Of a stretch of 64,000 nucleotides of DNA, positions 56,200 to 64,000 are shown in pieces. This DNA is from Gracilibacillus salinarum (GTDB lineage Bacteria > Bacillota > Bacilli > Bacillales > Amphibacillaceae). The stretch is taken from assembly GCF_022919575.1 (NCBI RefSeq), contig NZ_CP095071.1, positions 4,474,001 through 4,538,000 on the forward strand, in the 5' to 3' direction. A model generated the notes under the pieces. It had not been told where the DNA came from. It worked only from the letters and a program-made list of their open reading frames with translations, and ran no database searches. A program made the position numbers and the translations under genes. The stretch's first letter is position 1; every line of letters begins with the position of its first letter.

Positions 56200-57825
56200 A
56201 TGTCTAAAAAAGGTATTGGATACTCGTTTTTAACATTTATTTTATCAGTAGTTTTGCTGGGAAGTTTAGTGGCATGCAGTGATTCGGAGTCATCAAACGA
56301 GCAAGATAACAGCTCAGCTGAAAGTGTTGCAATGGATGATTATCAAGCGGGGGACAGTTTTAAAGCGAAAGAACCTGTTACGTTTTCAACGCTTTTCAGT
56401 GATCATCCAAACTATCCATTGAAGGAAGACTGGACTTTTTTGCAGGAATTAACAGAAAAAACAAATGTCACGTTAGATATAACATCCGTACCATTTAGTG
56501 ATTATACGGAGAAACGAAGCTTGCTGATCAGCAGTGGTGATGCACCATATATTATTCCAAAAACATATCCAGGTGAAGAAACACAATTTGTTGCTTCTGG
56601 CGCTATTATACCGATTAGTGATTATGTTGACATGATGCCAAACTATCAAAAAAAGGTGGAGGAATGGGAGATTGAACCGTTCCTGGAAGGGCTCCGTCAA
56701 AAGGATGGAAAATATTATGTATTACCTGGTCTTCATGAAGATGTCTGGCCGGATTACAGTTTAGCAGTTCGAACAGATATTATGGAAGAATTGGGACTGG
56801 AAGAACCTACTACATGGGAAGAAGTGGAAGAGATGCTTCAAGAGATGAAAAAAGCTTATCCTGATTCTTATCCTTTCTCAGACCGGTTTCAATTTAATAG
56901 TACTCTAGGAATAGCAGCGACTGGTTTCGGTACCAAAGCCGGCTGGGGTCTAGGAAACATGCTAGAGTATGTAGAAGAAGACGACGAATTTATTTTTTCT
57001 CCAACAACAGACGAATATCGGTCAATGGTGGAATACTTCAGTGGTCTCGTTGAACAGGGATTACTGGATCCTGAGAGTGTTACACAAGAAGATGATCAAG
57101 CAATCGAAAAATTCACAAATGGTAAATCTTTTGTCATTAATACAAATGGTCAAACGTTAACCCAATATCGTGATACGATGGACGATACCCTAGGTGAAGG
57201 TAATTATGAAATTAAGAAAATTGTAGTACCAGGTGGTCCTGCGGGGCAGTTAATGGAAGGTGGTAAATTGGAGAATGGTATTATGTTTACCAAAGCCGCT
57301 GCAGAAGATCCAAACTTTGAAGCGATGCTGCAATTTATCGATTGGTTACTTTATAGTGACGAAGGGTTAGAATTTGCTAAATGGGGAGTAGAAGGGGAAA
57401 CTTTCACGAAAGAAAATGGTGAACGTCAATTAACGGAAAACATTACGTTCCGTGGAATGAATCCAGACGGAGAGGAAGATCTTCAGATTGATCATGGCTT
57501 CTCTGGTGGTAATTTCTCTTATGGCGGTCCAACTGAACTCCTACATTCTATGTTTAGTGAAGAAGAAGTGGAATTCCAGAATGCCATGCATGAAACAAAG
57601 GAATTGATTTTGCCTGATCCACCAATCCGTTATGATGCAACGCAGTTAGAGCAATCAACACTGTTAAGCACACCAATAAAAGATTCAGTGGAACAAAATA
57701 CGTTGAAGTTTATTGTTGGTGACCGAAGTATGGATGAATGGGATACCTTTGTAAAAGAAATCGAAGCAAAAAATGTTCAAGGATACGTGGATTTAGCAAA
57801 TGAAGTGTACCAGAATAATAAATAA
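56200..57825 (+). CDS. LplA-type extracellular oligosaccharide-binding lipoprotein (importer 2)
   Basis: 541 residues with a lipoprotein signal ending LLGSLVAC (Cys26) and a Ser/Glu/Asn-rich linker. The mature domain has the LplA/YtcQ pattern (TNVTLDITSVPFSDYTEKRSLLISSGDAPYI, DYSLAVRTDIMEELGL, TNGQTLTQYRDT). It is distinct from binding protein 1, so the two importers probably take different oligosaccharides. The GH2 enzyme downstream suggests a beta-linked galactoside or glucuronide (inference). The ribosome binding site is an unusually long AGAGGGGGGAA. Confidence 0.9.
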   Translation: MSKKGIGYSFLTFILSVVLLGSLVACSDSESSNEQDNSSAESVAMDDYQAGDSFKAKEPVTFSTLFSDHPNYPLKEDWTFLQELTEKTNVTLDITSVPFSDYTEKRSLLISSGDAPYIIPKTYPGEETQFVASGAIIPISDYVDMMPNYQKKVEEWEIEPFLEGLRQKDGKYYVLPGLHEDVWPDYSLAVRTDIMEELGLEEPTTWEEVEEMLQEMKKAYPDSYPFSDRFQFNSTLGIAATGFGTKAGWGLGNMLEYVEEDDEFIFSPTTDEYRSMVEYFSGLVEQGLLDPESVTQEDDQAIEKFTNGKSFVINTNGQTLTQYRDTMDDTLGEGNYEIKKIVVPGGPAGQLMEGGKLENGIMFTKAAAEDPNFEAMLQFIDWLLYSDEGLEFAKWGVEGETFTKENGERQLTENITFRGMNPDGEEDLQIDHGFSGGNFSYGGPTELLHSMFSEEEVEFQNAMHETKELILPDPPIRYDATQLEQSTLLSTPIKDSVEQNTLKFIVGDRSMDEWDTFVKEIEAKNVQGYVDLANEVYQNNK

Positions 57826-57844
57826 GCAATGTTAATGATCCTAT

Positions 57845-57877
57845 AACACGGAGAGTTTCTTTCTCCGTGTTCTCTTT
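57845..57877 (+). terminator. Terminator-like hairpin after binding protein 2
   Basis: AACACGGAGA/TCTCCGTGTT stem, 7-base loop, tail CTCTTTAAA. Read-through into the next genes is likely since they have no obvious promoter. Confidence 0.7.
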
Positions 57878-57913
57878 AAATATGTTGGAAGATTAGAAAA
57901 GGTGGTTAGTTGA

Positions 57914-58702
57914 ATGGTGACAGTTCAACAGGTTATAAATGATTTGAGAAGCAACACTCCATCTCATGTTCCTACTGTAGATACGATAAAGTTTGGTGAC
58001 AAGAATAAAGATGTGAAAGGAATAGCAGTAGCTTATATGCCGAGTTATCAAGCTATCCTAAAGGCGATAAGCAATGATGCTAATATGCTTATCTGTCATG
58101 AAGGACTGTTTTATCGTCATGATGACAATAGCGTGGAAGATAAAAGTGATGTATTTATCGAAAAAAAGAGATTGATTGAAGAATCTGGGTTAACTGTTTT
58201 CCGTTATCATGATCACATTCACAGATTACAGCCTGATGGTATCGAACAAGGAATGATCAACACACTTGCCTGGCAACCTTTTTTAATAGAGCATCAATCG
58301 GTATATTCGTTATTTAAGCTGCCGACACAAACATTAGAACTGTTATTAACAGAGTTGAAGCAGAAATTAGTAGTTGATCGATTACGATATGTGGGAAATT
58401 TGACTGCAAATATTAGTAAAGTGGCATTGTTAGTAGGATACAGGGGAGGTGGAGCTACAGCACTTCCACCATTTGTTCATGATGATGTTGATGCTGTTAT
58501 TTATGGAGAAGGGCCTGAATGGGAAACGCCAGAATATGTAAGGGATGCAAACGCAATCGGGAATAACAAAGCAGCAATTATACTTGGGCATTTAGAAAGC
58601 GAAGAGCCAGGCATGTACTATCTAGCCGAAAAACTGAGACAGAGATACCCCGGTATACCCGTATCATTTATAGCTTCAGAGAATTGTATAAAAACGATGT
58701 AA
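57914..58702 (+). CDS. Nif3-like dinuclear metal centre protein
   Basis: 262 residues of the NIF3/YqfO fold. Metal-binding segments expected for the family are visible: NMLICHEGLFYRHDD (His in place of the usual HHP), VFRYHDHIHR, and near the end IILGHLESEEPGMYYLAEKL with the late His and Glu. Its function is unknown; relatives bind two metals in a hexameric ring. Versions of this gene recur in sugar-importer operons of bacilli and paenibacilli (family memory), so a role in carbohydrate handling is possible. Confidence 0.82.
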   Translation: MVTVQQVINDLRSNTPSHVPTVDTIKFGDKNKDVKGIAVAYMPSYQAILKAISNDANMLICHEGLFYRHDDNSVEDKSDVFIEKKRLIEESGLTVFRYHDHIHRLQPDGIEQGMINTLAWQPFLIEHQSVYSLFKLPTQTLELLLTELKQKLVVDRLRYVGNLTANISKVALLVGYRGGGATALPPFVHDDVDAVIYGEGPEWETPEYVRDANAIGNNKAAIILGHLESEEPGMYYLAEKLRQRYPGIPVSFIASENCIKTM

Positions 58703-58732
58703 ATGAAATGATAAAAAGAAAGGGGTTTGACA

Positions 58733-59431
58733 TTGGAGTATAATCAAGGTGGATTTTTTCGATTTTCTTATTATGTATATCAGTTGCTAATTTTAAATCT
58801 TTTATTCGTTCTGACAAATATTTTGCTGTTTGCGGCATTAATTATACTGATACCTAGCATCTCTAATGCTTTACTGTACTACATTGCTTTCATTCCAACT
58901 GGTCCCTCATTAGCTGCTTTATTTCACAGTTTGTCGTCCGTAATGAAAGAGAATGGTCATTCTTTTGTGAAAGATTTTTTATCAGCATACAAGAACAATT
59001 TTGTCGATGTATTAAAAGTATGGGTTCCAATCATTACTGTTTTTTTTATATTATTAATTGATATTCAGTATTTTAATCAGAATCCTACACTAATAAATCA
59101 GGTATTGAATGGCATATTTATCGTATTGTTATTACTACTGGTTTTATTATCTATCTATTCACTTATGATTACGACACACTATACATTTAGATTAAGAGAT
59201 ACGTATCGTCTCTCTATTTTTTACATGTTGACGTGGATCAAACGCTCAACAGGAAATATTGCGATATTATTTTTAACGGTTGTGTTTATGTTTTTTACAT
59301 CAGATTTTATTATTCTCTTTATTTCCAGCCTTGTAGCATGGTTCCTGGTGTTAAATACACTACCGGTTATTCACGATGTTGGAACAAGTTTTGTCAAAAC
59401 GGAAAAAGAAGGCCAAACACAAACAATATAG
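58733..59431 (+). CDS. DUF624 (YesL-like) membrane protein, second copy
   Basis: About 232 residues with five to six hydrophobic segments: FRFSYYVYQLLILNLLFVLTNILLFAAL, FIPTGPSLAALFHSLSSVMKENGHS, and long C-terminal helices. It is only distantly similar to the DUF624 protein at 45.8 kb. No ATG is available; TTG at 58733 is 7 bases from AAAGGGG and is preferred over TTG at 58727. It sits between the Nif3-like and GH2 genes. Confidence 0.82.
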   Translation: MEYNQGGFFRFSYYVYQLLILNLLFVLTNILLFAALIILIPSISNALLYYIAFIPTGPSLAALFHSLSSVMKENGHSFVKDFLSAYKNNFVDVLKVWVPIITVFFILLIDIQYFNQNPTLINQVLNGIFIVLLLLLVLLSIYSLMITTHYTFRLRDTYRLSIFYMLTWIKRSTGNIAILFLTVVFMFFTSDFIILFISSLVAWFLVLNTLPVIHDVGTSFVKTEKEGQTQTI

Positions 59432-59461
59432 CATAATTACAAATGGAAAGTGCGGTGTAGT

Positions 59462-62400
59462 ATGAAAAATCAACTGTTATTATTTAATGATAATTGGTTA
59501 TTTGCTAAAACTGATGTAGACGTTACGAATAGTTCATTACCAGACTTTAAGCCGGTGGATATTCCACATGATTGGCTTATTTACGATGCAAATCAATTAT
59601 ATGAAAATAGCATAGGATGGTATAAGAAAGGCTATCATTTTAATGGATCGAGTAAAGAAGTACTATTGACTTTTGATGGGGTTTACATGGATTCTGTGTT
59701 GTATGTTAACGATCAGCAGGTGGGTGAGTGGAAGTATGGTTATTCCAGATTTGAACATAACATCACCCCATATCTTCAGGAAGGTAACAACACGATTTTA
59801 TTAAAAGTTACCTACAAAAGTCCGAATAGCAGATGGTACACAGGTGCTGGTATCTATCGGAATGTGTGGTTAAAAGAAAGAAGTGCTAATTATATAGAAA
59901 CAGATGGTATCTATGTATCTTCTTTTAAACAGAAGGACGTTTGGAAGTTAGCTATTGAAACAAGTGTTTTTGCCGCAGAGTCACTAACAGTAAACCATGA
60001 ACTAATAAGAAATGGGGAAGTAATGAATACATATTCAGGTGAAGTATCGGTGGGAAGGGGTGTGGAAAAGGCAGAACTAACCATTAAAGACCCTTTTGTT
60101 TGGAGTGTGGAATCACCTCATTTGTATCAACTGGATACTTCTATAAGTGTGAATGGTACTGTCATTGAAATGATTTCCCAACGAATTGGATTTAAAGAAG
60201 TGACATTAGATCCAGACAAAGGCTTTTTTCTTAATGGACAACACATGAAGTTAAATGGTGTTTGTGAGCATCATGATTTGGGAGCTTTAGGCGCAGCTTT
60301 TAACCCGGTAGCATTGAAAAGAAGGTTAGAGATCTTAAAGGACATGGGTGTGAATGCAATTCGGACTGCACATAATATGCCGGCTAAGGAATTGATGGAT
60401 CTAGCAGATGAGATGGGATTCCTGATCGTTTCAGAAGCGTTTGATATGTGGGAAAGACCGAAGACACCTTATGATTATGCCCGTTTTTTTAAAGACTGGG
60501 CATACGTTGATATTAAAAGTTGGGTGAAACGTGATCGAAATCATGTCAGTTTAATTATGTGGAGCATTGGTAATGAGATCTATGATACGCATGCGGATGA
60601 ACAAGGGCAGCGAATAACAGAGAAGCTGGTGAATTACGTTCAGGAATTTGATCCAGAAAAAAACGCAGTGATAACAATCGGATCTAACTATATGCCATGG
60701 GAAAATGCACAGAAATGCGCAGATATAGTGAAAATCGCTGGTTATAATTATGCTGAAAAATATTATGATAGGCATCATCAAGCGCATCCCGATTGGGTAA
60801 TATATGGGAGTGAAACAGCTTCTACCGTTCAAAGTAGAGGTATTTATCATTTTCCTTTTGAGAAATCAATCTTAACAGATGATGATCAACAGTGTTCAGC
60901 TCTAGGTAACAGTGCCACAAGCTGGGGCGCCAAATCTGCAGAAGCATGTATACTCGCTGAACGGGATACCCCCTTTTCGCTAGGCCAATTTATTTGGACT
61001 GGATTTGATTATATTGGTGAACCAACACCATATCATACTAAAAATTCCTATCTTGGACAGATTGATACTGCAACATTTCCGAAAGACTCCTATTATATTT
61101 ATCAGGCTGCATGGACCGATTATAAAAAAGCGCCGATGGTTCATATTTTTCCTTATTGGGATTTTAATAATGGGCAACTCATTGATGTGAGGGCCTGCTC
61201 GAATGCCCCCAAAGTTGAGCTGCAATTTAATGGAGAAACAATAGGAACTTTTCATACCAATTATCAAAATGGTAATCAGTTGACAGGCTGGTGGAAGCTG
61301 CCATATGAGGATGGCACTGTTACTGCACTGGGTTACGATGAAGATGATAACATCATTGCAACAGAAAGCAGGCACTCTTTTGGTGAAGCAAAGACGATGA
61401 AATTAACTCCTGACAAATTGACAATGGAGGCGGATGGTACAGATTTAATTTTTGTTGAGATCACGATGGAAGATGAAGCAGGCAATCCGGTAGAGAATGC
61501 GGCGAACAGGGTCGATGTTCAAGTTTCAGGGGCCGGTCGATTAATCGGTTTGGATAATGGTGACAGTACTGATTATGACCAATACAAGGGAACAAGCAGG
61601 CGATTATTTAGTGGAAAATTGATGGCAATTATTGCGGCAAGATTACAACCGGGCGAAATCGAAATGGAAGTAACATCGGAAGGCATACCTGCCGAGAAAT
61701 TAGTTATGCAGTCTATTGTGACAGAAAAAGATGTTACAGGTGTATCAGCAAATATGGAAAATAAACACGTCCCAGTCGTAATGGGGAACGAAAAAGAAAT
61801 CCCTGTTCGCAACATAAAAATTCACAGTGAAGAGGGGCAACACTTGAATGATCAACAACAAGACTTGATTGTCAGTGCGTCGGTTCAGCCATCCAATGCC
61901 TCTTATCAGGAATTGGAGTGGAGTGTCGTTACAGATACCGGAATCACCTCTAATATAGCAACCCTCGAAGCTTTCGGTAATAGAGCCAAGATTACTGCAT
62001 TTGGTGACGGCACTTTCCGTGTTCGCTGTACAAGTACCAATGGCACCAGCAACATTAGGATTATTTCGGAATTGGAATTTCATGCAGAAGGAATTGGCAC
62101 AGCTTATAAAGATCCATATGATTTTGTTTCAGCCGGTCTTTTTGATTATAGCGAAGGGGATTTAGGAAATGGAAACGAACGAGGCGTTGCCACAAGCAGA
62201 GACGGTGTTACGGTAGTTACTTTTCATGATATCAACTTCGGTTCAATTGGATCAGAACAGATAACTGTACCGATCTTTGCATTATCCAGTGAGGAATATC
62301 CATTGCAAATATGGGAAGGTGTTCCTGGTGGCGAGAAAAGTGAATTATTAGCTGATGCAATCTATCAGAAGCCTTCCAAATGGAATGTCTATCAATCTGA

Positions 62401-62866
62401 AACCTTCCAATTAACACGCAGGATCAAAGGAATTAGATCGTTATCGTTCGTCACCACCAAAAAAATGCATATCAAAGGTTTCCAATTTACGGAGGCGAAT
62501 CGAGCGTTAGATTGGAATTTAGCGGCAGAAGCGGATCATATTTATGGTGATCGTTATCGGATCGAGAATGATACAGTTGAACAGATCGGCAATAACGTAT
62601 CATTAACGTTTGAGCGATTTGATTTTGGTGAAAAAGGAGTGACTAAGATTGCTATAACGGGCCATTCTCCGATTGAAAAAAATACCATTCATATTCGACT
62701 TGAAGGTGATCAACGTGAAAGTGATCAAATTATAGAGTTTTCTTTTTCAGAAGATTACCAGGAGAGAATATTTGCTCTCGAGCATGTTCACGGAGTACAG
62801 AATGTCACGTTTTTATTCTTGCCTGGCTCCGATTTTCACTTCCGCGCTTTCCGCTTTATTGAATAG
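59462..62866 (+). CDS. GH2 beta-galactosidase/glucuronidase-like enzyme, multidomain
   Basis: 1134 residues, no signal peptide, so intracellular. Order: N-terminal jelly roll (FNDNWLFAKTD, IPHDWLIYD, GVYMDSVLYVND), immunoglobulin-like domain, TIM barrel (to about residue 530), then DUF4982-like and other beta domains. The C-terminal ~300 residues form two further beta-sandwich modules. Catalytic Glu372 lies in LIMWSIGNEIYD and Glu451 in WVIYGSETASTVQSRG. Long DUF4982-type GH2 enzymes act on galactosides or uronides; the exact substrate is unknown. Last gene of importer operon 2, closed by a terminator. Confidence 0.9.
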   Translation: MKNQLLLFNDNWLFAKTDVDVTNSSLPDFKPVDIPHDWLIYDANQLYENSIGWYKKGYHFNGSSKEVLLTFDGVYMDSVLYVNDQQVGEWKYGYSRFEHNITPYLQEGNNTILLKVTYKSPNSRWYTGAGIYRNVWLKERSANYIETDGIYVSSFKQKDVWKLAIETSVFAAESLTVNHELIRNGEVMNTYSGEVSVGRGVEKAELTIKDPFVWSVESPHLYQLDTSISVNGTVIEMISQRIGFKEVTLDPDKGFFLNGQHMKLNGVCEHHDLGALGAAFNPVALKRRLEILKDMGVNAIRTAHNMPAKELMDLADEMGFLIVSEAFDMWERPKTPYDYARFFKDWAYVDIKSWVKRDRNHVSLIMWSIGNEIYDTHADEQGQRITEKLVNYVQEFDPEKNAVITIGSNYMPWENAQKCADIVKIAGYNYAEKYYDRHHQAHPDWVIYGSETASTVQSRGIYHFPFEKSILTDDDQQCSALGNSATSWGAKSAEACILAERDTPFSLGQFIWTGFDYIGEPTPYHTKNSYLGQIDTATFPKDSYYIYQAAWTDYKKAPMVHIFPYWDFNNGQLIDVRACSNAPKVELQFNGETIGTFHTNYQNGNQLTGWWKLPYEDGTVTALGYDEDDNIIATESRHSFGEAKTMKLTPDKLTMEADGTDLIFVEITMEDEAGNPVENAANRVDVQVSGAGRLIGLDNGDSTDYDQYKGTSRRLFSGKLMAIIAARLQPGEIEMEVTSEGIPAEKLVMQSIVTEKDVTGVSANMENKHVPVVMGNEKEIPVRNIKIHSEEGQHLNDQQQDLIVSASVQPSNASYQELEWSVVTDTGITSNIATLEAFGNRAKITAFGDGTFRVRCTSTNGTSNIRIISELEFHAEGIGTAYKDPYDFVSAGLFDYSEGDLGNGNERGVATSRDGVTVVTFHDINFGSIGSEQITVPIFALSSEEYPLQIWEGVPGGEKSELLADAIYQKPSKWNVYQSETFQLTRRIKGIRSLSFVTTKKMHIKGFQFTEANRALDWNLAAEADHIYGDRYRIENDTVEQIGNNVSLTFERFDFGEKGVTKIAITGHSPIEKNTIHIRLEGDQRESDQIIEFSFSEDYQERIFALEHVHGVQNVTFLFLPGSDFHFRAFRFIE

Positions 62867-62873
62867 ATCAGTC

Positions 62874-62910
62874 AAGCTGTTATCATTTATAAGTGGTAAC
62901 AGCTTTTTTA
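62874..62910 (+). terminator. Terminator after the GH2 gene
   Basis: AAGCTGTTA/TAACAGCTT stem with a T run, 8 bases past the stop. Confidence 0.85.
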
Positions 62911-62919
62911 AAAAGTCAA

Positions 62920-62954
62920 AAAAGTACATAAGCGCAGTCACAGCAGCAAACTAT
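62920..62954 (+). repeat. Outer flank motif left of repeat copy E5
   Basis: AAGTACATAAGCGCAGT followed by CACAGCAGCAAAC. Here the flank is next to the B side of the element, unlike other copies. Confidence 0.65.
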
Positions 62955-62970
62955 TGAACAAGAAGTTGAG

Positions 62971-63569
62971 TTCCTATAATATGGATTATGTCTACTAGCC
63001 ATTGCTAGCCGAGCATCCATATTGAGATATTTAATGTGCTGGGATACCACTCCGGCCAACCACTTCGCGTCCTGCGGGGCACGGCTGAAGCTAGGCTACT
63101 ACCCGAAATACTTCTCTGCTGCCTTGCACCGAGGAAGCCTACTTCGAAGCTTTACTAGTAGACGCAGGTGCAGACGTTGTGGATCTTCAGCACCTGCATA
63201 ATCCCGCGGGAGTCTACGTGGTTGGCCTACGCTAGGTTAAGGACTCTACAACTTCTGGAAGAACTAGCATATTGGTCGCTGCATTTATAACAGCAATTGA
63301 ATAAAAAACAAATGTCTAGAACCACTGCTTTTTGCAGTTACATAAGTTGTAGCACTTCCCTCAAGCGTAGGAAATATGCGGAGACTCCCGTGGAATCAGC
63401 GCGAGCTGAAGATCCATTTAGGAAAGAAAAGAAATTTCTTTCCTAAATTAGCTGAAGCCGTGCCCACAGGACGCGGAGCTTATTTCCGGAGCTTTGCTAA
63501 GCTGATAATCTATATCAAAATGACCATTTGGCAACACAGTTCTACTTAACATAATCCATATTATAGGAA
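62971..63569. repeat. Cloverleaf repeat copy E5 (interior in opposite orientation to flank)
   Basis: Inverted ends: TTCCTATAATATGGATTATG (62971) and its complement ending at 63569. Interior order is B-C-A. B: GGCCAACCAC 63054-63063 with 63218-63227, long tip. C: CCTACGCT 63226-63233 with 63364-63371. A: AAATATGC 63372-63379 with GCTTATTT 63478-63485, tip TTTAGGAAAGAAA/TTTCTTTCCTAAA. It fills the gap between the GH2 and GH3 genes. Confidence 0.85.
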
Positions 63570-63680
63570 GTAGGGGATTTCTTCTGACTCTGCCACAAAA
63601 CCATTTGATATTGCTTTTTATGACAAAGTTATTTATAATGTACTTAATTCAAACGATAGACGATCTTATTTTTTTGCCTG

Positions 63681-63701
63681 AAAAGGAAACCGTTTTCCTT
63701 T
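63681..63701 (+). promoter_or_regulatory. cre-like palindrome upstream of the GH3 gene
   Basis: AAAGGAAACCGTTTTCCTTT contains GGAAACCGTTTTCC, which fits the cre core but differs at both outer bases. It lies about 40 bases before the start. Confidence 0.45.
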
Positions 63702-63736
63702 GAGTTTATCAATCTATTTAGGAAAGGTATGATGAC

Positions 63737-64000
63737 GTGACTAGTCAGACATTTCATTCTCCAAAACTTTCTTTGGAACAACGCGTGACCGCATTAATGG
63801 AAGCGTTAACTTTCGAAGAGAAAATATCACTGTTAAGTACCCATCAAAGTGCGATTCCCCGACTTGGCATCAAAGAATACTTCATTGGTGGTGAAGCAGC
63901 ACATGGTGTAGTGGATCGCCAAGGGACAAAGACGACTGTTTTCCCGCAGCCGCTTGGTTTATCCAATACATGGAATAAACTATTAATGCATCAAGTCGGC
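63737..64000 (+). CDS. GH3 beta-glycosidase, N-terminal part (runs off window)
   Basis: Only the first 88 codons are present. They read as a GH3 N-terminal domain: RVTALMEALTFEEKISLLST, IPRLGIKEYFIGGEAAHGV and TVFPQPLGLSNTWNKLLM. No signal peptide, so probably an intracellular beta-xylosidase or beta-glucosidase; the catalytic Asp lies beyond the window. GTG start at 63737, 8 bases after GGAAAGGT. An ATG at 63732 in another frame stops at once. Confidence 0.85.
   Translation, partial: MTSQTFHSPKLSLEQRVTALMEALTFEEKISLLSTHQSAIPRLGIKEYFIGGEAAHGVVDRQGTKTTVFPQPLGLSNTWNKLLMHQVG

Overview
The window is low-GC, AT-rich DNA from a member of the Bacillaceae, probably a halophilic or alkaliphilic relative of Gracilibacillus, Oceanobacillus or Halobacillus. 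This is inferred from Firmicutes gene families, strong AGGAGG ribosome binding sites, CcpA-type cre boxes, an antiterminator-controlled glp regulon, a YesMN/LplABC-type oligosaccharide system and the style of the intergenic repeats. No rRNA, tRNA, prophage or CRISPR array was seen.

Region by region: (1) 0.1-2.9 kb, a minus-strand three-gene ABC importer of the nitrate/sulfonate/thiamine-precursor class. (2) 3.7-9.3 kb, minus-strand housekeeping genes: a divergent PRPP synthetase paralogue, glycerate kinase, a small membrane protein and PEP carboxylase. (3) 9.7-16.9 kb, glycerol and dihydroxyacetone use: glpP, an antiterminated leader, glpF-glpK-glpD, then the PTS-dependent kinase dhaK-dhaL-dhaM. 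(4) 17.06-19.21 kb, an intact-looking IS66-family element with an 8-bp target duplication. (5) 19.3-25.8 kb, a sugar-derivative locus: two Gfo/Idh/MocA oxidoreductases, an AraC regulator, a DUF993 aldolase-like protein, a sugar-phosphate isomerase/epimerase and a GH43-like beta-propeller. (6) 25.9-29.1 kb, small membrane proteins, an aldo/keto reductase and a tandem DoxX pair. (7) 30.0-37.7 kb, a candidate CcpA-repressed small RNA, then a GntR regulator and a glucuronate operon: GH67 alpha-glucuronidase, uxuA, uxuB, kdgK, kdgA. (8) 38.5-45.6 kb, superoxide dismutase, XylR, xylA, xylB and a GH8 exo-oligoxylanase. (9) 45.7-62.9 kb, a DUF624 protein, a YesN/YesM two-component system, two complete LplABC-type oligosaccharide importers, a Nif3-like protein, a second DUF624 protein and a large GH2 enzyme. 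(10) 63.7 kb to the edge, the start of a GH3 enzyme.

Regions 7-10 read as one xylan/aldouronate programme. Oligosaccharides enter through Lpl-type importers sensed by YesMN. Intracellular GH8, GH67, GH2 and GH3 enzymes trim them. Xylose goes through XylA/XylB and glucuronate-derived fructuronate through UxuB/UxuA/KdgK/KdgA. Several cre sites tie the programme to CcpA.

The most unusual content is non-coding. A family of about 600-bp intergenic elements (five in the window, plus a partial copy at the left edge and isolated ends) has roughly 21-25 bp inverted ends and three contiguous hairpins predicted to fold as a cloverleaf. Their ends and hairpin tips change in a compensatory way. One copy has its interior inverted relative to its flank. 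The second is a likely CcpA-repressed sRNA at 30042-30168 on the minus strand, with a C-rich segment able to pair with Shine-Dalgarno sequences.
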